From: Pseudomonadota bacterium
Lineage (GTDB): Bacteria; Desulfobacterota; Desulfobacteria; Desulfobacterales; Desulfobacteraceae
Assembly (NCBI GenBank): GCA_018816605.1
Contig: JAHIVS010000283.1
Location: 1-11,741 of the forward strand
Direction of reading: 5' to 3'
DNA length: 11,741 nt
Below the pieces are notes generated by a model. It ran no database searches and was not told the DNA's origin. It saw nothing but the letters and a program-made list of their open reading frames with translations. Below are positions 1 through 6,522 of this stretch, one piece after another. Both the position numbers and the translations under genes were made by a program. Position 1 is the stretch's first letter. Each line of letters opens with the position of its first letter.

Positions 1-919
1 GGCCGCCCGGCACGGATAAAATGCCGGATCGTACAATCTCGGCAATATAGCCTGCGGTGTAAATGGAAAGACCCATGACAAGCGCCAGGAACTCAGGCGA
101 AATCACGCCGCCCCCCTGGTAATTGAACCCCTTGAGCACCGGCACGTCCAACACCGTGGGTGCGCCACCGGCCAGCCAGCCCAGGATGGTAAAAAGGATC
201 ACAAGGCCCCCGCCGGCCCACATAATGGGAAACGGTTGACCCATTTTTCCTCTCTTTACCGTCATGATCCATCTTAAAACAAAAGCAGCCACGATTCCGA
301 GCCCACTGCCAGCCAAGGCCCACAAATAACCCGTATCCCATGAAAGACTGGCATAAAACACGCCCCGGTTGCTGATGAATAAGCCGGCAAAGGGGTTCCA
401 GGCATGGCGGTTGTGGGGAAGCATTTCAGTCAGTAACGCGTACCAGACAAATAGCTGCAACAGCAGCGGAATATTGCGTACGACCTCCACATAGGCGGAT
501 GCAAGGCGAGCGATGACCCAGTTATTGGAAAGGCGGATAATACCGATAATGGTTCCGAGAACCGTCGATATGACAATTGCTATGATCGATACCTTGCAGG
601 TGTTTAACAACCCGACAAGGATAGCCAGGTAATAGGGATCAGAGGGATGAAAGTCAATCAGGGTTTCTCCGATACTGAACCCGGCCTGGTCATTGAGAAA
701 TCCGAACCCGGTATTGATATGACGATTGCTCAGGTTGGCAAGCGTATTTGAAAGAAGAAACCAACCGAGAAGGAGGCAGGCACCAATGAGAAAACACTGG
801 AACAAATAGGAACGATAACATTCTTTCCGCCAGAGGTCGCTTATGGAGAAGGCCTTTTGATGGGGCACTGAGTCATTGATTTTCCCAGGGGCCATGGCAT
901 GAGGTAATGTCGATTTCAT
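1..919 (-). CDS. aapQ: General L-amino-acid ABC transporter permease AapQ (3' part beyond window)
   Basis: This reads as an inner-membrane permease of a polar amino-acid ABC transporter. I translated it by hand from an ATG at 919 and it stays open to the left edge, giving 306 of the roughly 400 residues usual for AapQ. After a basic N-terminus there is a membrane segment, then a periplasmic stretch containing FGFLNDQAGF, typical of AapQ. The family core SYVEVVRNIPLLLQLF-type segment (here AYVEVVRNIPLLLQLFVWY) follows, then more hydrophobic helices. The visible part ends at AEIVRSGILSVPGG, the start of the EAA loop that contacts the ATPase. AAGGA lies about 10 nt upstream of the ATG. It follows aapJ by 76 bp on the same strand. 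The permease AapM and ATPase AapP would be expected beyond the left edge. Confidence 0.93.
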   Translation of the reverse strand, partial: MKSTLPHAMAPGKINDSVPHQKAFSISDLWRKECYRSYLFQCFLIGACLLLGWFLLSNTLANLSNRHINTGFGFLNDQAGFSIGETLIDFHPSDPYYLAILVGLLNTCKVSIIAIVISTVLGTIIGIIRLSNNWVIARLASAYVEVVRNIPLLLQLFVWYALLTEMLPHNRHAWNPFAGLFISNRGVFYASLSWDTGYLWALAGSGLGIVAAFVLRWIMTVKRGKMGQPFPIMWAGGGLVILFTILGWLAGGAPTVLDVPVLKGFNYQGGGVISPEFLALVMGLSIYTAGYIAEIVRSGILSVPGG

Positions 920-944
920 GACGCAAGATTCCTTTTCTTATAGC

Positions 945-978
945 AAATGCCCGACCATCTTCTGACAGACGGGCATTT
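945..978 (-). promoter_or_regulatory. Stem-loop between aapJ and aapQ
   Basis: A perfect 9-bp inverted repeat (AAATGCCCG at 945-953, CGGGCATTT at 970-978) encloses a 16-nt loop. It lies in the short gap between the binding-protein gene and the permease gene. No T-run follows the stem in the transcribed (minus) direction, so it is not a textbook terminator. Hairpins in this position often protect the upstream binding-protein mRNA from 3' decay or attenuate transcription, so that more AapJ than permease is made. That role is inferred from position. Confidence 0.6.
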
Positions 979-995
979 TACGATCATGGAATGGA

Positions 996-2012
996 TCAAC
1001 GCAGGGGCAATGCGTACATAATGCCGCCGTTGCTCCACAGCTTATTCAACCCACGGTCCAGGCCAATCGGGGTCAAATGGCGGTCATACATTTCGCCATA
1101 GTTGCCCACGGCCTTGATGGCACGGTAGGCCCACTCCTCATCCAGGCCCAGCGCCTTGCCGTTACCGGGAATGGTTCCCAGAAGACGCTTGATGGATGGC
1201 TTCATTGCCTTGGCCTTGAGCTGGTCCACGTTGGCGGAAGTAACGCCCAACTCTTCGGCTTCAATCAAAGCGTTGAGCACCCATTTATTTATGTCGAACC
1301 ATTGGTCATCATCGGCTCGGACGGTTGCTCCTAAGGGCTCCTTGGCAATACGGTCGGGAAGCACCAGGTAATCGTCGGGATTGGGCGCGTCAGCCAGGCG
1401 GGTAGACGTCAGAGCAGAGGCATCCGTGGTTAGCGCGTCACACCGAGAGGCAAAGAAGGCTGTCTTTGCCTCGTTGGCGCCTTCAAACACCACCGGCTTG
1501 TAGGACATTTTGTGACTGGCGAAATAATCAGAGGTGTTCTGTTCTGCGGTCGTACCGGTTTTCACGCAGATGGTGGCACCGTCCAGATCCTTCACGGACC
1601 TGATCCCTGTGTCCTTGCGGACTAAAAAACTTTGGCCGTCATAAAACATGACGCCGGTAAAATTGAGCCCCAATGCTGAATCCCGCGACAGATTCCAGGT
1701 GGTGGTGCGAGAAAGCACGTCCACCTCGCCCGACTGCAACACGGTGAACCGCTGCTGGGAGCTGACGGGTATAAATTTTACCTTGCCGGGATCGCCGATA
1801 GTTGCGGCTGCAAGCGCCCGACCATAGTCCACGAAGAAACCCGTCCATTGTCCTTTGCTGTCGGGAAGAGACATGCCCGTGGCACCGGTGTGGACCGCAC
1901 ACCGAAGCTCACCCCGCTCTTGAACAATTTCTAAAGTACTCTTAGCAATAGCCAGCGATGTTATCATGGAAAATAAAATCAATATAACGGCCAGTTTCAA
2001 TAATGCCTTCAT
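996..2012 (-). CDS. aapJ: General L-amino-acid ABC transporter periplasmic binding protein AapJ
   Basis: This is the periplasmic solute-binding component of a general L-amino-acid ABC importer, which captures amino acids and delivers them to the AapQM membrane pair. The 338-residue length fits the family. An N-terminal signal peptide (basic MKALLK, hydrophobic core, AIA before K24) is followed by a type-3 solute-binding fold. Segments I recognise from AapJ are LQSGEVDVLSRTTTW, FYDGQSFLVRK, CVKTGTTAEQN, KEPLGATVRADDDQWFDI, AVGNYGEMYDR and the closing GLNKLWSNGGIMYALPLR. The AAGGGGA ribosome site sits just before the ATG. It is first in the operon with aapQ and divergent from a LysR-type regulator. 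The missing ATPase and second permease are presumably beyond the left edge. Confidence 0.96.
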   Translation of the reverse strand: MKALLKLAVILILFSMITSLAIAKSTLEIVQERGELRCAVHTGATGMSLPDSKGQWTGFFVDYGRALAAATIGDPGKVKFIPVSSQQRFTVLQSGEVDVLSRTTTWNLSRDSALGLNFTGVMFYDGQSFLVRKDTGIRSVKDLDGATICVKTGTTAEQNTSDYFASHKMSYKPVVFEGANEAKTAFFASRCDALTTDASALTSTRLADAPNPDDYLVLPDRIAKEPLGATVRADDDQWFDINKWVLNALIEAEELGVTSANVDQLKAKAMKPSIKRLLGTIPGNGKALGLDEEWAYRAIKAVGNYGEMYDRHLTPIGLDRGLNKLWSNGGIMYALPLR

Positions 2013-2072
2013 AATTGTCCCCTTTCTATTTCAATAGTGTTGTTTTCAAACTTCATTCCTGTCTAATGCCGG

Positions 2073-2104
2073 CACCATTTGTTTTATTTCAGCTCCGAAT
2101 GGTG
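2073..2104 (-). repeat. Inverted repeat in the aapJ leader
   Basis: Seven-base arms CACCATT (2073-2079) and AATGGTG (2098-2104) are separated by 18 bp. On the minus strand they lie at or just after the predicted transcription start of aapJ. They could form a 5' hairpin or a DNA site for a second regulator. Short arms like these also occur by chance, so confidence is limited. Confidence 0.3.
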
Positions 2105-2112
2105 ACTGCCCT

Positions 2113-2143
2113 TTTATAAACCAACTCAAACCTATTCTGTCAA
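2113..2143 (-). promoter_or_regulatory. Predicted sigma70-type promoter of aapJQ
   Basis: On the minus strand a perfect TTGACA (2143 to 2138) is followed by TATAAA (2118 to 2113) at 19 bp, or by the overlapping TTTATA (2120 to 2115) at 17 bp. Transcription would start near 2106, leaving a leader of roughly 90-95 nt before the aapJ ATG. The -35 element lies next to a CTATTC half-site (2132-2137) that also occurs in the LysR-type site upstream. Confidence 0.55.
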
Positions 2144-2162
2144 ATATTAATTTTGCATTTAC

Positions 2163-2181
2163 CTATTCATATATGGTATAG
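2163..2181. promoter_or_regulatory. Candidate LysR-family binding site between lysR and aapJ
   Basis: CTATTC-N7-GTATAG is a near-perfect dyad with one mismatched pair. It matches the ATAC-N7-GTAT site class known for LysR regulators such as OccR at 7 of 8 fixed positions. Its centre (2172) is about 66 bp upstream of the predicted aapJ start, where LysR proteins place their recognition site. A second CTATTC half-site lies at 2132-2137, 31 bp (about three helical turns) nearer aapJ and beside its -35 box, as expected for an activation site. The right arm also overlaps a weak -10-like TATAGC (2177-2182) for the regulator gene, which would permit autorepression. Confidence 0.5.
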
Positions 2182-2218
2182 CTTTGAAGTCATTTTTTTA
2201 AAAAAGGAGCTGGGAACT

Positions 2219-3112
2219 ATGGATTTTCGTCAGATCAGTGCGTTTCAAGCGGTCATGATCGCAGGCACCACAACCCTTGCCGCCGAGCGATTGAACATAT
2301 CGCAGCCTGCGGTAAGCCGTCTCCTCATAGAATTGGAGCGTTCAATCCAATTGAAGCTTTTCATTCGAAAGAAAGGCGGACGGCTTCAACCAACGCCCGA
2401 GGCTGAAATTTTTTTCAAAGAGGTGGAGCATTCGCTTTCAGGGCTGGAAAAGCTGAAGCAAGCTGCTCTGGACATCCGGAATTTCGGAACCGGACGCATT
2501 CGTATCGCCTGCCTTCCGGCCCTGGCCATGGGATTTCTTCCTAAAGTTATCAAAAAATTTCGTTTAGAATATCCGAATGTTTCGGTCTCTTTGCAGACCC
2601 GAAGCTCCTCAACAATTCGTCATTGGGCAGGGAGGCAGCAGGTGGATTTTGGTTTGGCCACCCCAGAGGGAAGCGTGCCAGGCGTGCAGGGCGAACTTTT
2701 CGCACGGACACCGGGTGTGTGTGTCATGCCAAAGGGACATCCGCTGGCCCAGAAGAAAACCATTGAACCGAACGATTTAGAGGGACTGCCCTTCATCTCG
2801 TTAGCCCTGGAAGACAAAAGCCGATTTCGAATAGATCAGGTCTTTGAAAAGGCCAGCGTAAAACGGCAGATGCTCATTGAAACCCAATACTCTGCCACTA
2901 TCTGCGGACTGATACTAGAAGGACTGGGGGTATCAATCATGAGTCGATTCACTGTTCATGACTTTGAAGACCGTGGCATCACCGCCCGTCCCTTCTCACC
3001 GCCGATCCATTTCGAGTATATGATCTACGTGCCGCGTCATCGACCCATGTCGGCTTTGACAAAAACATTCATCCGGATCATGAAGGAATACCGGGATCAG
3101 TTTCTGACTTAA
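2219..3112 (+). CDS. LysR-family transcriptional regulator (OccR/NocR-like)
   Basis: This is a 297-residue LysR-type regulator. The N-terminal winged helix-turn-helix covers about residues 3-62 (MDFRQISAFQAVMIAGT, then LNISQPAVSRLLIELE as the recognition region, then LKLFIRKKGGRLQPTPEA). A two-lobe effector-binding domain fills the rest. The overall pattern resembles OccR/NocR-type regulators of amino-acid and opine uptake and catabolism. I place the start at 2219 rather than the upstream in-frame ATG at 2153: GGAG at 2206-2209 is ideally spaced from it, and MDFRQISAF is the usual LysR beginning. The extra 22 residues would be atypical. The gene is divergent from aapJQ, so it probably controls that transporter in response to an amino acid; this is inferred from layout and the candidate site. 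Confidence 0.92.
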   Translation: MDFRQISAFQAVMIAGTTTLAAERLNISQPAVSRLLIELERSIQLKLFIRKKGGRLQPTPEAEIFFKEVEHSLSGLEKLKQAALDIRNFGTGRIRIACLPALAMGFLPKVIKKFRLEYPNVSVSLQTRSSSTIRHWAGRQQVDFGLATPEGSVPGVQGELFARTPGVCVMPKGHPLAQKKTIEPNDLEGLPFISLALEDKSRFRIDQVFEKASVKRQMLIETQYSATICGLILEGLGVSIMSRFTVHDFEDRGITARPFSPPIHFEYMIYVPRHRPMSALTKTFIRIMKEYRDQFLT

Positions 3113-3250
3113 CCAACCACAGGTGCCGTTTTCAGTGATGACCCAAAAACTTCATGGATAGAAAAATTACGGCAGATGATCATGGCTTTGTCTTGAAAAA
3201 GTGCTTTGAATAGTAAAACGATAGCGAACCGTTTATGGACGAGCACCTAG

Positions 3251-3266
3251 CCCGGATAGTTCATGA
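3251..3266 (+). repeat. IS1380-family terminal inverted repeat (transposase 3' end)
   Basis: Read inward, this is CCCGGATAGTTCATGA. It matches the opposite end (CCCGGATATTTCACGA, reading inward from 4040) at 14 of 16 positions. Confidence 0.8.
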
Positions 3267-3271
3267 TGACA

Positions 3272-3952
3272 TCAATATGACACAATGCCGAAGGGTCGGG
3301 TTGCTCCCAGACGGTATGAAATGGTGTAAAACATCTCTTGATAAGGGTACGCACTGGATAGAAGCATTTGAAGACGCCGGGTATTTTTAACAGAATCGCT
3401 CCAATTTAAAAAAGCTTGAGCCGTATCGTTCCGCAACTGGCAGTGTATAATTCTGTACCTTTTAATCCGAGACGTCTTATGGCTTCGATCAAGGTATATG
3501 CCGGTCCAGACAATAATAATCGAATTTGATTGGGGATCCAGTTCGTACAACGGGTTCTGTCTGCAAACAGATCAAGTTGCTGGGCCTCAAATATCCAGCC
3601 AACAGATGTTTACCGCAGAACACGTAAAGGGGAAGGAAGCAATATCGGTTATGGTCGCTTGTATGGCGGTGTCATTCCGCAGGGTATCGTGGTCGTTCAG
3701 ATCTTCGTATCCCAATGCCAGTCCATATACACGCTGGTGAAGCATCGCCAGGATAGTGTGGTTGATTTTTTTCTGGTTGCGGGGATCAAAGGCGGTTGCG
3801 GCAATCCTGTCCGTCAGGTTAATGATTTTATCTGCTTGGCGCAATAAGATTGCTCCGGCATCTGAAGAGATCTCTCCGCCATCAAAATTTGCTTGCACTT
3901 TCCGGCGCTTGCATCTTGTGAATTCTATGGGGTTTGTGGTACAATTTGTCAT
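3272..3952 (-). pseudogene. IS1380-family transposase pseudogene, two internal deletions
   Basis: The true start is the ATG at 3952, preceded by AAGGAG (3964 to 3959). The N-terminus reads FDGGEISSDAGAILLR, then LHQRVYGLALGYEDLNDHD, hallmarks of IS1380-family transposases. After LRNDTAIQA the family sequence jumps. In another frame near 3600-3640 I read YCFLPLYVFCGKHLLAGYLRPSN, a segment from the catalytic region. From about 3590 a third frame gives EAQQLDLFADRT and then SGPAYTLIEAIRRLGLKGTEL, GTIRLKLF, all from the C-terminal part. A TAA (3408 to 3406) replaces the lysine codon expected after KLF. A missing A in the A-run at 3384-3388 shifts the frame before the C-terminal NTRRLQMLLSSAYPYQEMF. 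The catalytic core is therefore mostly gone and the gene is dead. Family consensus was recalled from memory. Confidence 0.85.
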
Positions 3953-4019
3953 GGCAATCTCCTTGTCATAATTCTGTCTAAGCAACTGAATTATATCATA
4001 ATTTCATGGAGATTGCCAT
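3951..4019 (-). promoter_or_regulatory. IS1380 transposase promoter and RBS-sequestering inverted repeat
   Basis: Perfect 12-bp arms, ATGGCAATCTCC (3951-3962) and GGAGATTGCCAT (4008-4019), flank a perfect -10 box TATAAT (minus strand, 3995 to 3990). The inner arm covers the ribosome binding site and the first two bases of the start codon. Transcripts from the internal promoter should begin near 3983 and lack the outer arm, so they can be translated. Transcripts entering from outside carry both arms and would fold to hide the start. This is the logic known from IS10 and IS50. The -35 (TGGCAA at 17 bp) is weak. Confidence 0.6.
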
Positions 4020-4024
4020 TATTT

Positions 4025-4040
4025 TCGTGAAATATCCGGG
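4025..4040 (-). repeat. IS1380-family terminal inverted repeat (transposase 5' end)
   Basis: Read inward on the minus strand, this is CCCGGATATTTCACGA, the partner of the repeat at 3251-3266 (14 of 16 identical). It lies 72 bp upstream of the transposase start, a normal leader length for an insertion sequence. Confidence 0.8.
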
Positions 4041-4482
4041 TTAAGCAGTGCAGTTTTCCTGCATTTCCATTGTCGGGAAGGGAAGCATAGGCGGCTCAGA
4101 TTCTTCCATACCGGGCAGAGGCCTTTCTTCCATTACACCCTATTGCAAATTCTATCTTGCCGAAACGATCATTTTCACCTTTTCCGCAGTACTTTAAAAG
4201 ATCGTGCTGGTATCTGGCCGTGTCGGATCTTTTCCTGCTGGGCACCATGTAATTTGGATAAATACCTGAATACTGCAGAGGGTGATAAAGGCATGGCGGT
4301 CATCCAGGCCTTTAACGTTAATCTTGTAAAAACAGCCGAGGTGCCCCAAAATGAAAATTATAGAACCTCGTTTTTACGTCTTAAAATCAGATATGTTGAA
4401 AGATCAGACGTGTAAATCGGGCAAACCCTTAGTATTTCATTTTTTGGCCGCTGGCATCATTCAATCCAGCCGTAATTTGTGA
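4041..4482. other. 442-bp stretch with no recognisable gene, next to the IS remnant
   Basis: Both strands show only short open stretches. One on the plus strand from a TTG at 4143 to 4415 has no ribosome site and no family resemblance. On the minus strand short frames such as KYCGKGENDRFGKIEFAIG and a 31-codon frame MEERPLPGMEESEPP (ending in TAA near 4041) look somewhat coding-like, but stops break them up and I cannot name a family. The stretch is best described as degenerate sequence, perhaps the remains of the locus hit by the insertion sequence. A weak 5-bp hairpin (4450-4454 with 4466-4470) lies just beyond the end of the next gene but has no T-run. Confidence 0.5.
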
Positions 4483-5796
4483 TCATAGGAAAAACCTATA
4501 GGTGAATCCGATACTCAGGGCCAGGTAAGATTGATTGTACGTCTGAACGCCGTTCATGTGATTTGGCATCCCCTGCGCCTCAAGACCCCTTGAATAGGTA
4601 ACCCCAATAGTCCCCCTGAGCTTTGGGGAGATGCGATATGAGGCCCCAGTGGCAAAACAATGGGTATCCAGATCGTAATCGAGGTCTGACACGGACGCTC
4701 TGGTATAGGGCGCGCTGGCAAACAGATAGCCCGCACTGACGATCAGATCCGGATTAATCGCATACTCCGCTGCCAGCCCTATGGACCATCCGTTTTCCAT
4801 GTTTTCCTCCTGCCCGTCCCAATCGGTTTCGGAATCAAAGGAATAGTTGAAGGAGCTTTCAAGCTTAAGCCGATCCGTCAGCTGATGGGAGACCCCGAGA
4901 TTAAAATTCATGGGAAGGGTCTGCTTGATTTCCTTTCCGTCCGGGAATAGCCCAAGGTCATCCCGTTTGGTGTGATATTCGAGTTCCATCTTATCAAAGT
5001 ATTCAAACTTCATTCCGATATTCCAGTCCTGGTTCGGCCGAATGTCCATCCCGACCATGACACCGACCCCGGATCCTTTCTGTTCGAAATCCGATTCCAT
5101 ATTAATGCTTTGAAAACCATTGGCTGCGGTTGTCAGGTCCTGCCGAATTTTAATCTCTGCGTCGCTTCCGGCACCGAGTAAATAGTAACCTGCTGCCACT
5201 GATACCTTGTCGGTAACTGCAATTGCACCGCCGGCCATGGCGGCAAAATAGGCGGTCATGGCTTCGATGGAACTGTGCACCTTATGGATGCCGGTGGCTG
5301 TCGATCCCGGATCTCCCGGGGTTAACCTGGTGCCCAGCCTTCCTGCCGCGGCTCCGACTGCCAGAAATTCTAAGGAGGGAATTCCGTCGTCAAACTTGCC
5401 GGTACCCGTACCGCCGATGGGGAAAACCCCACCGAAAATCGAATAGTTTTCTTTTTTGTAGGTCAAGTAGAGATAGGGAATGGCCATGGCCGTGGCTTGG
5501 CATTTATAGCTGGGCTGCAGATCGGGAAAAGGCCCCATATCTCCGAGGTGGGTGCTATCCTCGACTTTTTTGAGCAGCACTGCGGTTTGATTGGAAAAAT
5601 GAATGTACAGACCGTCTTCCATCAGGACCGTGCCTGCTGGATTGTAAAATACCGCATCACTTTCTGTGGATGCGTTGCGGTTCAAGGTCCGAAACCCTTC
5701 GGCACTGCCCATGTAGTTGTAAAATCTAGGAGCGGAAAAAGCGGGATGGACCCAGACGAAACCAATAAAAATCATAATGGTGGCGATTCTCTTCAT
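4483..5796 (-). CDS. FadL/OmpP1/TodX-family outer-membrane transport protein
   Basis: This is a 437-residue outer-membrane beta-barrel of the FadL/TodX family, whose members let hydrophobic substrates such as long-chain fatty acids or aromatic hydrocarbons cross the outer membrane. A signal peptide (about residues 1-22, ending AFSA) is followed by a mature N-terminus with the hallmark NPAG motif (residues 52-55, AVFYNPAGTVLMEDG). Alternating strand patterns run throughout (YLYLTYKKENYSIFGGVFPIG, MNFNLGVSHQLTDRLKLESSF). The C-terminus YLALSIGFTYRFFL is aromatic-rich, as in barrel proteins, although it ends in leucine rather than phenylalanine. AAGGAG precedes the ATG. It is the last gene of the minus-strand cluster, 207 bp after the SnoaL-like gene with a strong hairpin in the gap. 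The substrate is unknown; the neighbouring ring or lipid-type enzymes suggest a hydrophobic compound. Confidence 0.9.
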   Translation of the reverse strand: MKRIATIMIFIGFVWVHPAFSAPRFYNYMGSAEGFRTLNRNASTESDAVFYNPAGTVLMEDGLYIHFSNQTAVLLKKVEDSTHLGDMGPFPDLQPSYKCQATAMAIPYLYLTYKKENYSIFGGVFPIGGTGTGKFDDGIPSLEFLAVGAAAGRLGTRLTPGDPGSTATGIHKVHSSIEAMTAYFAAMAGGAIAVTDKVSVAAGYYLLGAGSDAEIKIRQDLTTAANGFQSINMESDFEQKGSGVGVMVGMDIRPNQDWNIGMKFEYFDKMELEYHTKRDDLGLFPDGKEIKQTLPMNFNLGVSHQLTDRLKLESSFNYSFDSETDWDGQEENMENGWSIGLAAEYAINPDLIVSAGYLFASAPYTRASVSDLDYDLDTHCFATGASYRISPKLRGTIGVTYSRGLEAQGMPNHMNGVQTYNQSYLALSIGFTYRFFL

Positions 5797-5844
5797 AATA
5801 CTCTCCTTTTTCGTGAATGATGTGCGGGTGTCCGGTGCGGTAAA

Positions 5845-5884
5845 TCCGCAGGCCAGGCCATGCGGGTAAAGGCCTGGCCGCGGA
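5845..5884. repeat. Strong GC-rich hairpin upstream of the FadL-type gene
   Basis: Arms TCCGCAGGCCAGGCC (5845-5859) and GGCCTGGCCGCGGA (5871-5884) pair as 9 perfect inner base pairs, then a single bulged A and 5 more pairs, around an 11-nt loop. No T-run follows on either strand, so it is not a canonical Rho-independent terminator. It may end or attenuate transcription from the SnoaL-like gene. It could also be a stabilising 5' structure of the FadL-type mRNA: a weak promoter (TTGACC 5924 to 5919, GGATAC 5900 to 5895, 18-bp spacing) would start a transcript almost exactly at this hairpin. Confidence 0.6.
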
Positions 5885-6003
5885 ATGGGAAGCGGTATCC
5901 TGTCACATGGAAACAGAGGGTCAATAGCAGGCCACCGGATCAGGATCGGTTCCGGTTCAACGGAGCATGGAGAATCAGGCCGCTTCCGGTCTGGATGTCA
6001 GAC

Positions 6004-6483
6004 TTATTTACGTTTTACCACTGCCAGGTCCATGGCCGGGATGACGTTCATCTGCATGAAATTGCCCAGGTGGTCGTCAAATCCCCATTCCCGGATCATC
6101 TGAGTACCCTCCATCCGTATCATGGCCATGCCGATGGCGTCGATCTTGTTACCGCTGGGCGGAAAGGGAAATAACAAAGAATCTTTTTTGTGGGTCCCGG
6201 TCCATTTGAACCGGGCAACCCCGGTCTGTCTGGAATCGTCCCAGATGATTCTCTCGGCCCACATCTGCATATCCGGGAAAGAACTCCGGCACTGGGCAAT
6301 GGCCATTTTATATTCTTCAGGGCCATGGATCATATCCCCAAAAGGCGGGTTGGTGATCACAAAATCATTGTGAACCACTTCGTCGATGATCCCCAGATTA
6401 CCGTCCTCGCTCCAGGCCTTGAATAGGAGCCTTAAAAAAACGCCGAATTTCCCTGTCCCTTTGTAAACTTCAGGTTTGAACAT
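6004..6483 (-). CDS. SnoaL-like / ester-cyclase-family protein
   Basis: This 159-residue cytoplasmic protein has the pattern of SnoaL-like polyketide cyclase proteins, a cone-shaped alpha+beta barrel fold shared with ketosteroid isomerase. The N-terminal helix is followed by DEVVHNDFVITNPPFG (about 34-49, with His38), an EEYKMAIAQCRSSFPDM helix (56-72), and the strands RIIWDDSRQTGVARFKWTGTH, IDAIGMAMIRMEG and REWGFDD (131-137). The last of these often carries a catalytic aspartate in such folds. No signal peptide is seen. AAGGAGG lies close before the ATG. It starts 39 bp after the Fe-S protein and very likely shares its transcript. The fold serves isomerases, cyclases, hydrolases and dehydratases, so the reaction cannot be told from sequence alone. 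Confidence 0.75.
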   Translation of the reverse strand: MFKPEVYKGTGKFGVFLRLLFKAWSEDGNLGIIDEVVHNDFVITNPPFGDMIHGPEEYKMAIAQCRSSFPDMQMWAERIIWDDSRQTGVARFKWTGTHKKDSLLFPFPPSGNKIDAIGMAMIRMEGTQMIREWGFDDHLGNFMQMNVIPAMDLAVVKRK

Positions 6484-6522
6484 GTTTTCCTCCTTTGGGT
6501 AAATAGTTGGTGATGATTAAAG

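Larger units (their letters stand above)
3251..4040 (-). mobile_element. Decayed, internally deleted IS1380-family insertion sequence
   Basis: A 790-bp element bounded by imperfect terminal inverted repeats contains a broken transposase gene whose reassembled fragments read as IS1380-family sequence. Complete members are, from general knowledge, about twice this length. Palindromic but different tetramers flank the ends (CTAG at 3247-3250, TTAA at 4041-4044), so no clear target duplication is seen. The TA shared within these flanks might mean the repeats extend further. The element has lost the middle of its transposase and cannot move by itself. It sits downstream of the LysR gene and interrupts no gene I can recognise. 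Confidence 0.85.

Noticed and set aside
2153..2218. N-terminal extension of the LysR gene to the upstream ATG at 2153
   Set aside because: The ATG at 2219 has a well-placed GGAG and begins the usual MDFRQISAF sequence; the extra 22 residues would run through the predicted operator and promoter.
3154..3213. Small plus-strand frame of 19 codons after the LysR gene
   Set aside because: No ribosome site, no recognisable family and very short.
3498..3971. Plus-strand open frames across the insertion sequence
   Set aside because: They are the opposite strand of the IS1380 transposase remnant, which shows family motifs on the minus strand.
4143..4415. Plus-strand 90-codon frame starting at a TTG
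   Set aside because: No ribosome site, no family resemblance and unusual composition; treated as chance.
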